From Amoebophrya sp. AT5.2 (lineage: Eukaryota > Sar > Dinophyceae > Syndiniales > Amoebophryaceae), in assembly GCA_005223375.1 (NCBI GenBank), contig RXOD01005390.1, forward strand, positions 1 to 14,375: DNA of 14,375 nucleotides, given 5' to 3'. The translations under genes were made by a program, and so were the position numbers. The notes beneath the pieces are model-generated. The model was given only the letters and a program-made list of their open reading frames with translations, made no database searches and had not been told where the DNA came from. Shown in pieces: positions 1-8,497 of this stretch (its first letter is position 1; every line of letters starts with the position of its first letter).

Positions 1-256
1 TTTGCCCGGCCTCTTTAGCAAGGTTTCTGCTTGCTTCGCGCGGGAGGTCGGACTGCGCCACCTGCTCGGTTTTTTGGGCAAGAAGGATGCTCGTGGTGGG
101 CTTTCTGTCGCGGTTCTGCGTCTGCTGGCTAGGCGTGCTCTTGCTCTCGGGGCCGAGCGATCCCCTTCTCCTCGCTAGCATCGGCACATCATAGCAGGGA
201 GCCACGCGCAGATGCACAAAGCCGAGCACCAGTGCCCGACGCAGGACACTCGACAT
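1..256 (-). CDS. 5'-partial gene, hypothetical protein with N-terminal hydrophobic stretch (cut by window edge)
   Basis: An open frame runs from an ATG at 256-254 to the left edge without a stop, giving 85 codons. The N-terminus starts MSSVLRRALVLGFVHL, a short basic stretch followed by a hydrophobic run that could act as a signal peptide or anchor. After that the protein is hydrophilic and rich in Ser, Thr, Gln, Arg and Lys. No domain is recognisable in the visible part. Codons mostly end in G or C, as in the other minus-strand genes, and the frame also stays open upstream of the ATG. A second in-frame ATG lies at 181-179. The gene follows the exchanger on the same strand, about 850 bp downstream of its stop. 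Function is unknown. That it is coding is an inference from open frame, composition and strand; the start is the first ATG of the likely leader. Confidence 0.5.
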   Translation of the reverse strand, partial: MSSVLRRALVLGFVHLRVAPCYDVPMLARRRGSLGPESKSTPSQQTQNRDRKPTTSILLAQKTEQVAQSDLPREASRNLAKEAGQ

Positions 257-426
257 GCCAGACTTGGACTTCGCTTGGACAAGTCCGCCTACTGATTGCT
301 CAATGCCCAGCGCACTTTGTTCACGCAGCAGCGGCGGTCTCCGTTTTTCTTTTTACGCTGTTGCAGCAAGTAGTTGTAACAACAAGTGATTTTCTATTAA
401 TATTGATGATGAGGAAGTATCCCAGT

Positions 427-499
427 AGTACTGCTCACACAGGAGGGGCCATGACGTCAGTATTCAAACTGAGTACGGCTCACACAGAAGCCATGACAT
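427..499. repeat. Short imperfect direct repeat (two copies, period about 46 bp)
   Basis: The words gtactgctcacacagga and gtacggctcacacagaa start at 427 and 473. Each is followed by gccatgac plus at (second copy) or gt (first copy), with a few extra bases in the first copy. This is seen directly in the sequence; its function is unknown. Confidence 0.6.
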
Positions 500-632
500 G
501 GGGATTGCGGGGACAAACGCTGCTGGGGTCTGCAATTCGTTCCATGTTTGGAGGTGGACGGTCGGAGATAAATGAAAACGCACAAATACGGATGTTCTTC
601 CGATTCGAGATTTCCCGTGTCGGGATCAAAAC

Positions 633-906
633 TATGGCATCAGAAGAAACCTCTCCTACTTGTATTCTGCTGATCGCATCGACGGAAGGAGGAAACCACG
701 GAAGGCATAGATAAAGCCGCATGCGCCAACAGGTAGCGGCAATCATTAGAGCCACACGAATAGCTGTAATAGCCATCAGAAGAAATAACCTCTCTTACTT
801 TTATTTTGCTGATCGCATGGACGGACGGAGAAAACGGAAGGCAAACATAAAGCCGCATGCGCCAACACGTAGCGTCAATCACCAGAGCCACAGGAATAGC
901 TGTAAT
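633..906. repeat. Degenerate tandem duplication, unit about 136-139 bp
   Basis: Two neighbouring units (about 633-770 and 771-906) share many blocks in the same order: catcagaagaaa, tttgctgatcgcat or ttctgctgatcgcat, ataaagccgcatgcgccaaca, and aatagctgtaatagc. Matching anchors are offset by 139 bp at the left and 136 bp at the right. The minus-strand translation of both units keeps a similar peptide (ATCWRMRLY then CLP), but I see no gene around it, so I treat it as a non-coding duplication. Confidence 0.75.
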
Positions 907-1103
907 AGCGACCAGCGGACACGTCAGAAGACATTTATGACAGTATCTGATATGTACGGACGTTTTCTTTTAGCCTCTAGGGGCAGCGCAGCTCCTTTTT
1001 TTCGCGCGTGTAGCCGACTACAACGAGCAAAAATACAGATTTCTTGTCTACCCCCCATCAGCACAAAGCCAATTCCATTTACGCCGAGACTCTGGCAGCT
1101 CTC

Positions 1104-4100
1104 TCAGTTTCCTCCTTCTGCGACGTCCTTTACCTCCGCCGGCTGTTCCGCCGCTGCCGCTCCCCCTTCGTTTTGTTCCACTTCCTTGGCCGCCGCGCTG
1201 CTCGTACTGAGCCCCCCGATGCGCAGCAGAAGCGACGCTTTCGCCACGCTGGTCTTCCACGCCAGCGACTTGAGCCTGTTTTCTGGCCGGCTGGACACCT
1301 GTTCGCGCACGTCCGCCATGGCCTTCTTGCGCTCTTGGTCCTGGCTGAAATCGAACAGTACATCGCCGATCGGGTCAGAGTCGGCGTCGTCGTTCCCCCC
1401 CGCCCCCTCGCCCATGACCGACACCGAGACCTCGATCCGGTCCTCCTCCGCTGCGGCGGCCGCTTCTTCCTCCGGCGAGACCTGTTGCCCCGACTGCAGC
1501 CGCACCAGCGTGCGGGCTTTTGGTAGGAACGCGCGGTCCGCCAAGGCGCCCAGGCCTTCGAGCTGCGAGTACTGCTCCAGTTTTTCCCCTACCGGGTGGA
1601 ACACGTTTTCTTCCAGCATGCGCAGCTCCTCCGGGGTCAAAAGCCCCGCCTCCTGGCACAGCTCCAGCTGCCGCCACATGTCCTCCGCGACGCCCTGCGC
1701 CGCGAGGCTGTGCAGCCACACGCGGCCCAGCCGCGGGTAGGGCTCCAGAAAGTGCCGCACCAATAAGGTCCGCGCCGCGTACAGAACCCGCTTCAGGGAG
1801 GCGTCCAGTTTGGCCACGGCGAAGTTCATCAGGTTCACCACCGACCCATTGTCCAATAAATCCTCGACGTCTGCCGACATTTTATTCGGTGCAGCTACCG
1901 TCGACTCCGAAATATTTATTGTCCTCGCAGCTGCCGGCGCAGCTTGATGTTCCTTGCTGTTCTGTCTGCTCGCCGCCTTGCTGCCCTCCCCGACGCCGCC
2001 GCAGATGATCGGCTGCAACAGGGTGCGCGCGTTCTCCAACACCAGGCAGAAAAACAACATCGTCCGCGCTGCGAACTCGCGCTTCCGGAGCGCCTCGCGC
2101 GCCTTCGAGCTCGCCGTGAGCCGCTTGCCCAGCAGCAGTGCCGCGGAGTGTTCCAATACTTTTTTCGTTGCGCCGCCAAACAGGGTCGCGTGCAGCCGGC
2201 AGAAACCAACCTCCAACGCCCACTCCGCCTGGATCCCCGCCGGCGCGCGCCAGATCTCGGGCGGCATCTGCGGGAAGAACTCCCGCACCACAAACGCGGT
2301 TTTCCCCAAACACGGGTCCGCCCGCACGATTCCCTGCGTGGCTTCGTGGCAGAACTCGAGCGCCTCGCCGATCGTCGCGCCGGGCCACGTGCCCATGCGG
2401 TAGCGCTGCTTCTTCAGCCGCTCCATGCCCGCGTCCACCGTGTGCAGAAAGGCCTGCAGCAGCGTTTTCAACGATTTCGACGAGAACTCCGCGGTGAGCC
2501 ACTCGGACGCGTGTCCCTGCCGCGCCAGAAACGTCTCGTCGAGCCCGGGGACGAGGAAGCACGACAGCCCCGGCCGCTTCTTGTAGTCAAAGCTCTTCAT
2601 CTCCTTCTTGTTCTTCGCAGCGGTGGGAGTTGTGGTGCCCTTCGACGCGGGACTGCCGGCCGCAGGACTGCCGGCCGCAGGACTGCCGGCTGCAGACGGC
2701 GCCCTGCTTCCGAAGTTCTCGACGACCGCCTCGAACACGTTTTCGTAGTGTTCCTTGGAGTGGAATTCGTGGTGCGCGTGGTGCAGCACCTTCTCCACGA
2801 TGCTCATCCGTTTTTTTCTCCGAGAATCCCCGTCTAGCTTCCCGACGGTCTGCCCGAAAAAGGTCGTGCTCGTCCCCATTAGCATCGAGTCGCTCAGTTT
2901 CGCGCCGCTCCGGCCAAACACCCCCCCTCCACCCCCCAGCACCTCGTGCAGCGCCGACCCCTGTCGCGTGAGGGCGTTCTGCTGCCGCGTGAGGGCGTTC
3001 TGCATTTTCTCTTTCGCTTCCTCCTCTAGCATCACGCTTACTCGCGGCGTCAGCGCCAGCACCGCCTCGGGGTCCAGGTTCGAGAACAGCCAGTGGAAGC
3101 GCATCTCCGCGATGTGCTCGAACGCAACGCCCTCCGCGAGCAGCGCCGACTTTTGCATTAATAATTGGTTCGGCTCTTTTAATTTTGGGTAGAGGCTCAA
3201 AAAATCGTACAGCTTCCCGAAGAAGGTGGCGTTGATGAGCAAAGTGAGTAGCGCGATCCCGGACACGTGGAACCCGATCCGCAGCCGGATCTCCAGCGGC
3301 AGCGGGTGGCTGGACTGGTCCAGCTCGACCAGCAGCGCCATGGCCAGCCCGACCGCGCCCCGCAGCCCGCCCACGACGCACAGCAGCGCCTCCTTCCGCG
3401 ACACGCCGAATCCACTCATGTTCAAAATAGGGAGCAGCACCAGGATCGCCGTCCCCCGCGCCACGTGGCAGAACACATACGTCAAACAAAGCTCGAGCCA
3501 GTCCTGCAGCCGCATGTCCGAAAAGAACATGTACCGCGCCATCACGATGCCGGCGATGTAGAAGATGAAGTCGTTCGCCACGGAGGCTAAGAAGGAAACC
3601 ACCTGGTGGTGCGCGTGCTCCAGGTGCTCGCCTCCGTTCGCAGCGATCAGGTCCTTCCCGACCGCGGCGTACCAAAACGCAAACGCCACCACCGCGAGCA
3701 CGCCGGACACGTGAACCTCATGCAGCTCGGACACGAAGAACAGCCCCAGCACCACACCGCAGATCAAAAACAGGAAGTGCCGCGGGTCGATGTGCCGGAT
3801 TTTGATCAACGTCACGTAGCAAAACACCATCGCGACCACGGCCAGCCCCGGGCCGCCGAGCGCCAGGCGGCAGAAGCTGCCGACCGAGCTCGTGATGGTG
3901 AACTCCTTCACGCCGCGCGCGATATCGAAGAAGAGCAAAAAAAACACCACCGCCGTCGCGTCGTTCAGGAGCGCCTCGCCCGCGATCAGCAAAGTGAACC
4001 GCGCGGGGGCGCCGAGCACGCGCAACGCGCCCACCACCGCGACGGGGTCGGTCGCAGACAGAATCACGCCCAGCAGCAGGCAGGACTCGTAGGACCAGGA

Positions 4101-4469
4101 CCCGCCGCCGGGGACGTCGGAAAAGGTGAGCTTGATCAGGCTGCCGAGAATAACGAAGGAGAGCAGCACGCCGGGGACCGCGAGCGTGATGGCGTTGCGA
4201 AAGACTGGGCGGAGGATCCGCCAGTCCGCACTGGACCCGTCCTCGTACAGCAGCATGGGCAGCAAAACCCAAAACAACACGTGGGGGTCGCACCGAGACA
4301 CGTCCGATATCATCTCCGCAAAGTACCCATGCTCGGGAGAGAGCTGCCCGATCACCTTTTGGCGAACATTAATAGGATGTGAATTCATCGTCCTATGTCT
4401 TGTTCTAGGAGATAAAAAGTTTCTTAGACTGCGAAGCTCATTCTGATGGGCTTTTCGTCACCGAAGAAA

Positions 4470-4531
<62 letters not shown>

Positions 4532-5214
4532 ACCCTGCTCGGGGTGAAAGGAAGAGTATTGGTCTACTTACTTATACGGAATCGAAACCAGTAGAGACCA
4601 ATCGGTACCGCTGTGCCCATCCCCACCAGCACGAGCAGGAGGCTCTGTGGGAGCGTCTTTCCCAGGAGCCTGTCCAGGCACGCCACAAAAAGACTCGCTC
4701 CGATCGCCAGCAGCACAAACGCCAGCATGAAGTACAGCGCCGGCACGTGATGCCCCGCCTTCCCGGGCTCCACCACTTTCTTACACAGGAGCAGGTACTT
4801 GCCGTGGTTTGCGGACACGTCCCGGTCGTCGCCTTCTGGCTTCCAGATTAGCGCCTTGGACTCCTGCTCGTACCAGCAGCCGTTCTTGTTCATGGTATCT
4901 GCCGGGTGCCACTCCTTCCCGACGCGGAGAGCTGTGGTTGACAGGTTAATGAGAGTTTGCGCCGCCGTCTCGCACTCCGTCGCAGAGCTCAGCTCCTCGT
5001 CGCTGTTGCACAGCTGGTGGGTGAGGAAGTAGCGCGTCGTGACGGCGTGGGGGGATGTTGAAGTGGCGGCGAGGGCGGGGAGAAAGGGCTGGGTGAGCAA
5101 GGCGAACAGGAGCAGTTGTTGTGTGGGGGGTAGGAGTCGGCGTCCGGCTGCAGGGGGTGGCCCCATGCTCGCGCTCCGGCTGGTCCCGAAGGAAGGCCGA
5201 CGGAAGGGCCACAT
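1104..5214 (-). CDS. Na+/H+ exchanger, CPA1 family (NHE/SOS1-like), with luminal Cys domain and long C-terminal tail
   Basis: Predicted membrane antiporter swapping H+ for Na+ or K+. Proposed exons are 5214-4568 and 4404-1104 (1315 residues), joined across an intron of about 163 nt (donor GTAGAC, acceptor after ctcctag); these ends are uncertain. Exon 1 codes for a leader, a luminal region with five Cys (motif GCWYE), then two membrane helices ending near LPQSLLLVLVG. Exon 2 supplies the transport core: LLPMLLYEDG, SATDPVAVV (about residue 332), GEALLNDATAVV with the Glu and Asp expected for ion binding (about 358-364), and GGLRGAVGLAMAL (about 561). The core ends near residue 620. About 690 cytosolic residues follow, with no domain I recognise. 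Exon 1 alone lacks the core, and exon 2 alone lacks the first helices usual in CPA1 proteins, which is why I join them. The downstream ATG at 4388 is therefore probably internal. Family assignment is firm; ion specificity is not. Confidence 0.87.
2650..2694 (-). repeat. In-frame 15-bp tandem repeat, three copies, inside exchanger gene
   Basis: Three units of ggactgccggccgca (the third has one change) begin at 2650, 2665 and 2680. They encode a run of AAGSP repeats in the cytosolic tail of the exchanger, just before a Lys/Thr-rich linker. Units of 15 bp keep the frame, so copy number can vary without breaking the protein. Confidence 0.9.
2961..3002 (-). repeat. In-frame 21-bp tandem duplication inside exchanger gene
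   Basis: Two units of 21 bp at 2961-2981 and 2982-3002 differ by one base. They encode the repeated heptad QNALTRQ in the tail, followed by a Gly-rich linker. The near identity suggests a recent duplication. Confidence 0.9.
4471..4529. repeat. ATG trinucleotide microsatellite, about 19 copies
   Basis: An uninterrupted atg repeat spans 4471-4527, with a partial copy after it. It lies inside the proposed exchanger intron, between the exon 1 donor near 4567 and the exon 2 acceptor near 4405. Read as plus-strand coding it would be poly-Met, which is not a credible protein. Confidence 0.97.
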
Positions 5215-6133
5215 CGGCAGCTGTAGAAGTGCTGTTACCAGGTGCGTCGCACGCCTCCTCGCAGGGTGTAAACGCGAGTGATAAGTTTTGCGAACGCGTG
5301 TAAAAAGTGTACACAGATTAGCTTGACTAAACTCGGTTAGCTTTTAGACACTGTGATGTCGAACTACTACTGGAAGCTATTACGAAAGTGGAAAAAAAAC
5401 GAAGACCACAAAGCTAAAGCTTCGTCGCATTAGGCAAACGAGCATTTGTAATAAAGAGCGCCCGGGTAGAAAAAAAATTTGGGGTGGGTAAATTGCGCGT
5501 CCTGGTGCGAGGATTGAGAAGACTTCAATAGAGTGCGATCCTCGTACCAGCGAAACGAAGACGAGGACTGAGCGCGACAACGAAGACGAGTGCGCAACAA
5601 CGATTCGTGGGGTCACGACAAGTCCAATCATTGAAATGCCTGCTCCTTCCGGGATGGGGCCAAATGCTACGGAACGATCGCTGCATCATGACGCTCGCGG
5701 CTTCAACGGAATCAACGCTGCAGAGAGTCCGGAGATGACGACGAAGCACACATGTTTGGAAGAAGCGAAATCTAATGGCAATCACGACAAAGAGGCGCAC
5801 CACGAAGGAGGCCCCACAGTGCAGTCCTGGAAGCAGGCCCCCGCCCAGTCTTCACCCGCCGCTCTAACAATCATTGTGACGACCCACATTATGGTATCTA
5901 TTCATTGCTCGTCGCTGTCGCACAATCTTCCTCGAAGTCGCTTCGTGGCCGTTGAGTGCCAAGTTCGTCGATCACGATGATATTTTTTTGATTGCCGCTT
6001 TTCTCTTGTTCAAGGCCAGAAGTTTGCAATCCGCGCTCAAACCTCTACCGGCAAGGTCGAACACGAGTCTACCGGTAGGTCGCGAGAGCGAAGGCGGAGA
6101 GCACCTTGCATTTCGCCTCTCCCGGCAGGGTCC
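5215..6133. other. Intergenic region between ZRANB2 homologue stop and exchanger start
   Basis: No strong gene is present. It contains a weak plus-strand ORF (5636-5980), a duplicated aacgaagacgag word near 5553-5590, a 10-bp palindrome ctaccggtag at 6069-6078 and the left arm of the hairpin at the ZRANB2 stop. The exchanger promoter or trans-splice acceptor should lie in its left part. In the exchanger frame the nearest upstream stop is at 5346-5344. Confidence 0.6.
5636..5980 (+). CDS. Doubtful plus-strand hypothetical ORF, 114 codons
   Basis: An ATG-started frame on the strand opposite to all the other genes encodes a hydrophilic peptide starting MPAPSGMGPNATER. Its first 85 or so residues have an unstrained amino-acid mix, without the Arg/Pro runs typical of shadow frames. 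The last part turns hydrophobic and then basic, and ATTATG followed by GTATCT near 5890 could be a splice donor. No domain is recognised. It would interrupt the one-strand layout. It may be a small gene, a decayed gene, or chance; I lean to chance. Confidence 0.22.
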   Translation: MPAPSGMGPNATERSLHHDARGFNGINAAESPEMTTKHTCLEEAKSNGNHDKEAHHEGGPTVQSWKQAPAQSSPAALTIIVTTHIMVSIHCSSLSHNLPRSRFVAVECQVRRSR

Positions 6134-6156
6134 TCACCGCCTCCGCTCTCGCGACC
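6078..6156 (-). promoter_or_regulatory. 20-bp inverted repeat (hairpin) overlapping the ZRANB2 homologue stop codon
   Basis: The arms 6078-6097 and 6137-6156 are reverse complements at 19 of 20 positions and are separated by 39 bases. In the minus-strand transcript the first arm codes for the last Arg/Glu-rich residues. The stop (6136-6134) is the first loop codon and the second arm lies in the 3' untranslated region. A GC-rich stem of this size should fold stably. A role in 3'-end formation, stability or stop-codon behaviour is inference. Confidence 0.75.
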
Positions 6157-7750
6157 GCGAGCGATTTTCCTCTCGACTGCCCCGCGCCCCCCCGCTTTTT
6201 TCTCCGCCCCCGCTCTTTCCGTACAACCTCGCGAGCGCCGCTTTTGCCTTCTCCGATTTGGCCCCCGCTTTCGCCGCCGCCGCCGCCGCTTTTCTCCGCC
6301 CCGTTTTTTTCCGCCCGAATTCGTCGAAGTCCTCGTCGTCGCTCTCGTGCGCCTTTCTATCTGCGGGGTCCTGCCGGTCGAAGTAGCCGCCGCCCTTCCC
6401 CCCCTCCCGCTTGTCCTGCAGATCCGGCTTCAGGTTGCCGCACAGGTTGCAGCGGTCGCGCCAGTCCCAGTTCACATTTCCGCAGGACGAGCAGGCCCAG
6501 TCCCCCGGTTTGAAGAGACCCGGCGGCCCCGACATAGACAGGGGCATCTCCGCGTTCTGGTTCTTGGGCTTGGACTTTCCGCACAGCTCGCACGCGGACT
6601 TGGACTTGTGGTTCAGGCTGCGACAGTCCTTCACCGGACACATCCAGTCGCCGTTGGTTAGAGAGGGAAAAAGTGAGTGAGGGTCCGATGGTTTGGTTTT
6701 GTCATCGGCGAGGCCTCTGGCCCCGCAACTCTGCCCACCTCTCTCGAATCTATGGAGCCACGCGATTTACATACCGCATCAGAGAACCTAGCCATGAACC
6801 GGAAGACAGAAGCAATAGCTCGAGGACCTTAAGGGGGGCCTCTACATCTCTAGAGAAGACAGCCTGGCCGACAGAACTGACACTAGAGAATAGACCGGAT
6901 CGATCAGGTAGAGGACTTCTAGACACAAGCGGGAAACCAGACTTCTAATCCATAGGCCTCCAGGGTCTCCATAGATCGAGAGCGCGAAATGTCCGTGAGG
7001 GTCGAAGTCAGGGTCTCAGACCTCGCCGAGGATATGGTGACAATTCCAAACCTTGAGCTGCACTCATCGATTTTTTGCGCCCTTAAGTTGGGGAACAGCC
7101 CGTGCACGTCGGGAACATGCGGGTTGCGGCCTGTGCCACTCTGCCCGGCACTGCCGGAGCTTGACGAAGCGGGAGCGGGTACTGCTGTCGCCGCGCCTGG
7201 TGCCGTTCCTGCTATGGCTGCGGCGATGTTCGCGGGCACCATCACGCCGGCCGGCATGGCGATGGCGGGTGCTGGGGTATATGCAGCAGTTGTGTTTTGT
7301 GTCTTTGTGTCAACGAAGATCCGATGGACGATCTTGTTGACCGATGCGGATGCTCGCTAGGAAGCTACAAGTGGGTACATTCATATGTACATTTAACATT
7401 TGCATCTTCACTAGCAGCTGCGGAAAGTGAAACAAGCAACGAACACCAAATCGAGTAGTGCCAAGTATACCCACCGAGGAGGGCTGTGCCGTTGGTGCGA
7501 GTGCCGGAAGAGCTGCAGCTGTCGCCGTTGGCGGGACTGCAGCTGCCGCGCCTGCTACAGCGGATACCGCTGCCGCAACCGGAACGGCTGCTTGTATCTG
7601 CCCCGGGACAGGAGCGAGCCCCGGTATCTGTCCCATCGGCATTTGAGGCACCGCCGTCATCGCTCCTGGCATACCTCCTTGCATGCCCGCTGCAGCCATC
7701 ATCATCTGCATTTGCAGCAGCATCGCCGGATCCATCTGGCCGGGGTCCAT
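6134..7750 (-). CDS. ZRANB2: ZRANB2-like splicing factor: two RanBP2-type zinc fingers and RS tail
   Basis: Likely nuclear RNA-binding protein acting in splice-site choice, like ZRANB2. Exons 7750-7471, 7271-7087 and 6652-6134 give 327 residues. Intron 1 is GT-AG (GTATAC...CCCCAG). Intron 2 is the non-GT-AG foldback element listed separately. Residues 1-155 form a Met-, Ala-, Pro- and Gln-rich segment absent from the animal protein. Finger 1 begins GDWMCP (Cys 160, 165, 176, 179; Asn 169); finger 2 begins GDWACSSCGNVNW (Cys 209, 212, 223, 226). The NVNW core fits fingers that read GGU in RNA. Then come a Gly/Tyr stretch, the acidic motif DEDFDEFGRKK that matches ZRANB2 closely, a Lys/Ala helix and a tail ending RSRSRERRR. 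The order finger-finger-GGG-DEFGRKK-RS is the main argument for orthology. In finger 1 the usual NVNF is SLNH, so it may bind RNA differently. Confidence 0.85.
6658..7086. mobile_element. MITE-like foldback element forming intron 2 of the ZRANB2 homologue
   Basis: A 429-bp element lies between perfect 5-bp direct repeats gttgg at 6653-6657 and 7087-7091. Its left end (6658-6759) and the reverse complement of its right end (7086-6964) share anchors in the same order: TTA at the tip, an A-run, TGAGTG, GGTTTGG, TTGTCA, TCGGCGAGG, CTCTCGA and TCTATGGAG. This gives imperfect terminal inverted repeats of about 100-120 bp around a ~205-bp centre. Removing the element plus one gttgg copy joins exon 2 (HGLFPN) to exon 3 (GDWMCP) in frame. 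No transposase is encoded, so it would be non-autonomous. It has no GT-AG ends at these junctions. Confidence 0.82.
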
Positions 7751-8497
7751 CTTCTCTGATCAAAATTTTTTTTTGCTAAAATGCTGTGCGGCCCTAGGCT
7801 CTCTGCTGGTGCTGTCTTGGCTTTGCGGAAGTTCCATAAGATTTTTTGTTTGAAGGTCGGTATTTGCAAAACGATAAACAGCTTTGATGTAAAAAAGATC
7901 AGAGATCGGCCAAGGGCCTCCTAGCTGGATCGGAATCTTTATCTTTTCTGAAGAACAAATGAACAACAAGTATGCCATCGGCTCCTGGCGAACCTCGAAC
8001 ACCACTGGCTGCGGTCAAGTTCTTTTTGGTGCTTTTCATCGGCCGCCAAATTGAGATGTTGTTTCGTCTGTGGCGTGATGCGGCCGTGGCATTATCGAAA
8101 AAACAGTTTCTGGAGGGCTGCGTCGATTTTCTCCCACTTCGTAAATGAATGCGGGAGCGATTACCACTCATGATCTTCGTCTACCGTGTAGTCGTTCATT
8201 TCACCGCCAATGGAACAACAGAACATGGCACCGAGCTCATTAGATGTAGCTAACACTTCTTCGCATATACGCGTACGCCGATATAATTACGCTGTGAATA
8301 GGGTTTTATCCAGTGTTGTGTAGTTTCAGTAGCATTCACTTCAATACTCATGGGTCGCGGCCGCGAGCGAAAAGCCTCCTTGGAATGTGGGCGCAGCACC
8401 GGTTTGAGTCGCGTCAGTCGTTTCTTCATCGCTGGGAGCAACTAGACCAAAAGCTCTACTAGACTATAGCTTCCGCCATCGATCATCACGGCGTAGC
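7751..8497. other. Intergenic region between DnaJ stop and ZRANB2 homologue start
   Basis: No supported gene. A minus-strand ATG frame at 8171-7899 (90 codons, basic) has no recognisable domain and is probably chance. An A-run lies just upstream of the ZRANB2 start (minus strand), and the stretch from 8260 to 8345 is AT-richer than its surroundings. It should hold the DnaJ 3' untranslated region and the upstream control region of the zinc-finger gene. Confidence 0.55.

Larger units (their letters stand above)
257..1103. other. Intergenic region between exchanger stop and partial gene
   Basis: No convincing gene is seen here. The stretch holds two sets of degenerate direct repeats, listed separately, and scattered short ORFs in several frames that look like chance. 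It probably contains the exchanger 3' untranslated region and the promoter or trans-splice region of the partial gene at the left edge. Confidence 0.6.

Noticed and set aside
721..1740. Long plus-strand open frame of 339 codons
   Set aside because: Its right part is the mirror of the exchanger 3' coding region (Ser/Pro/Arg-rich shadow frame), and its left part crosses the degenerate repeats. The minus-strand frame carries clear exchanger sequence instead.
2587..3675. Minus-strand frame of 362 codons inside the exchanger
   Set aside because: Arg/Gly/Ala-rich shadow in a different frame of the same strand; it has no domain, while the main frame carries the transport motifs.
3606..4382. Plus-strand frame of 258 codons opposite the exchanger core
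   Set aside because: Gln/His/Arg-rich antisense shadow of hydrophobic helices, with no family features.
4471..4851. Plus-strand ORF starting with poly-Met
   Set aside because: The start is the ATG microsatellite and the rest is antisense to exchanger exon 1.
6069..6078. 10-bp palindrome ctaccggtag as an operator or transposon site
   Set aside because: Too short to support in a eukaryotic intergenic region; it lies next to the longer hairpin without a clear link.
7899..8171. Minus-strand ATG frame of 90 codons between the DnaJ and ZRANB2 genes
   Set aside because: Basic, with no domain, no splice context and no codon signal clear enough to list as a gene.
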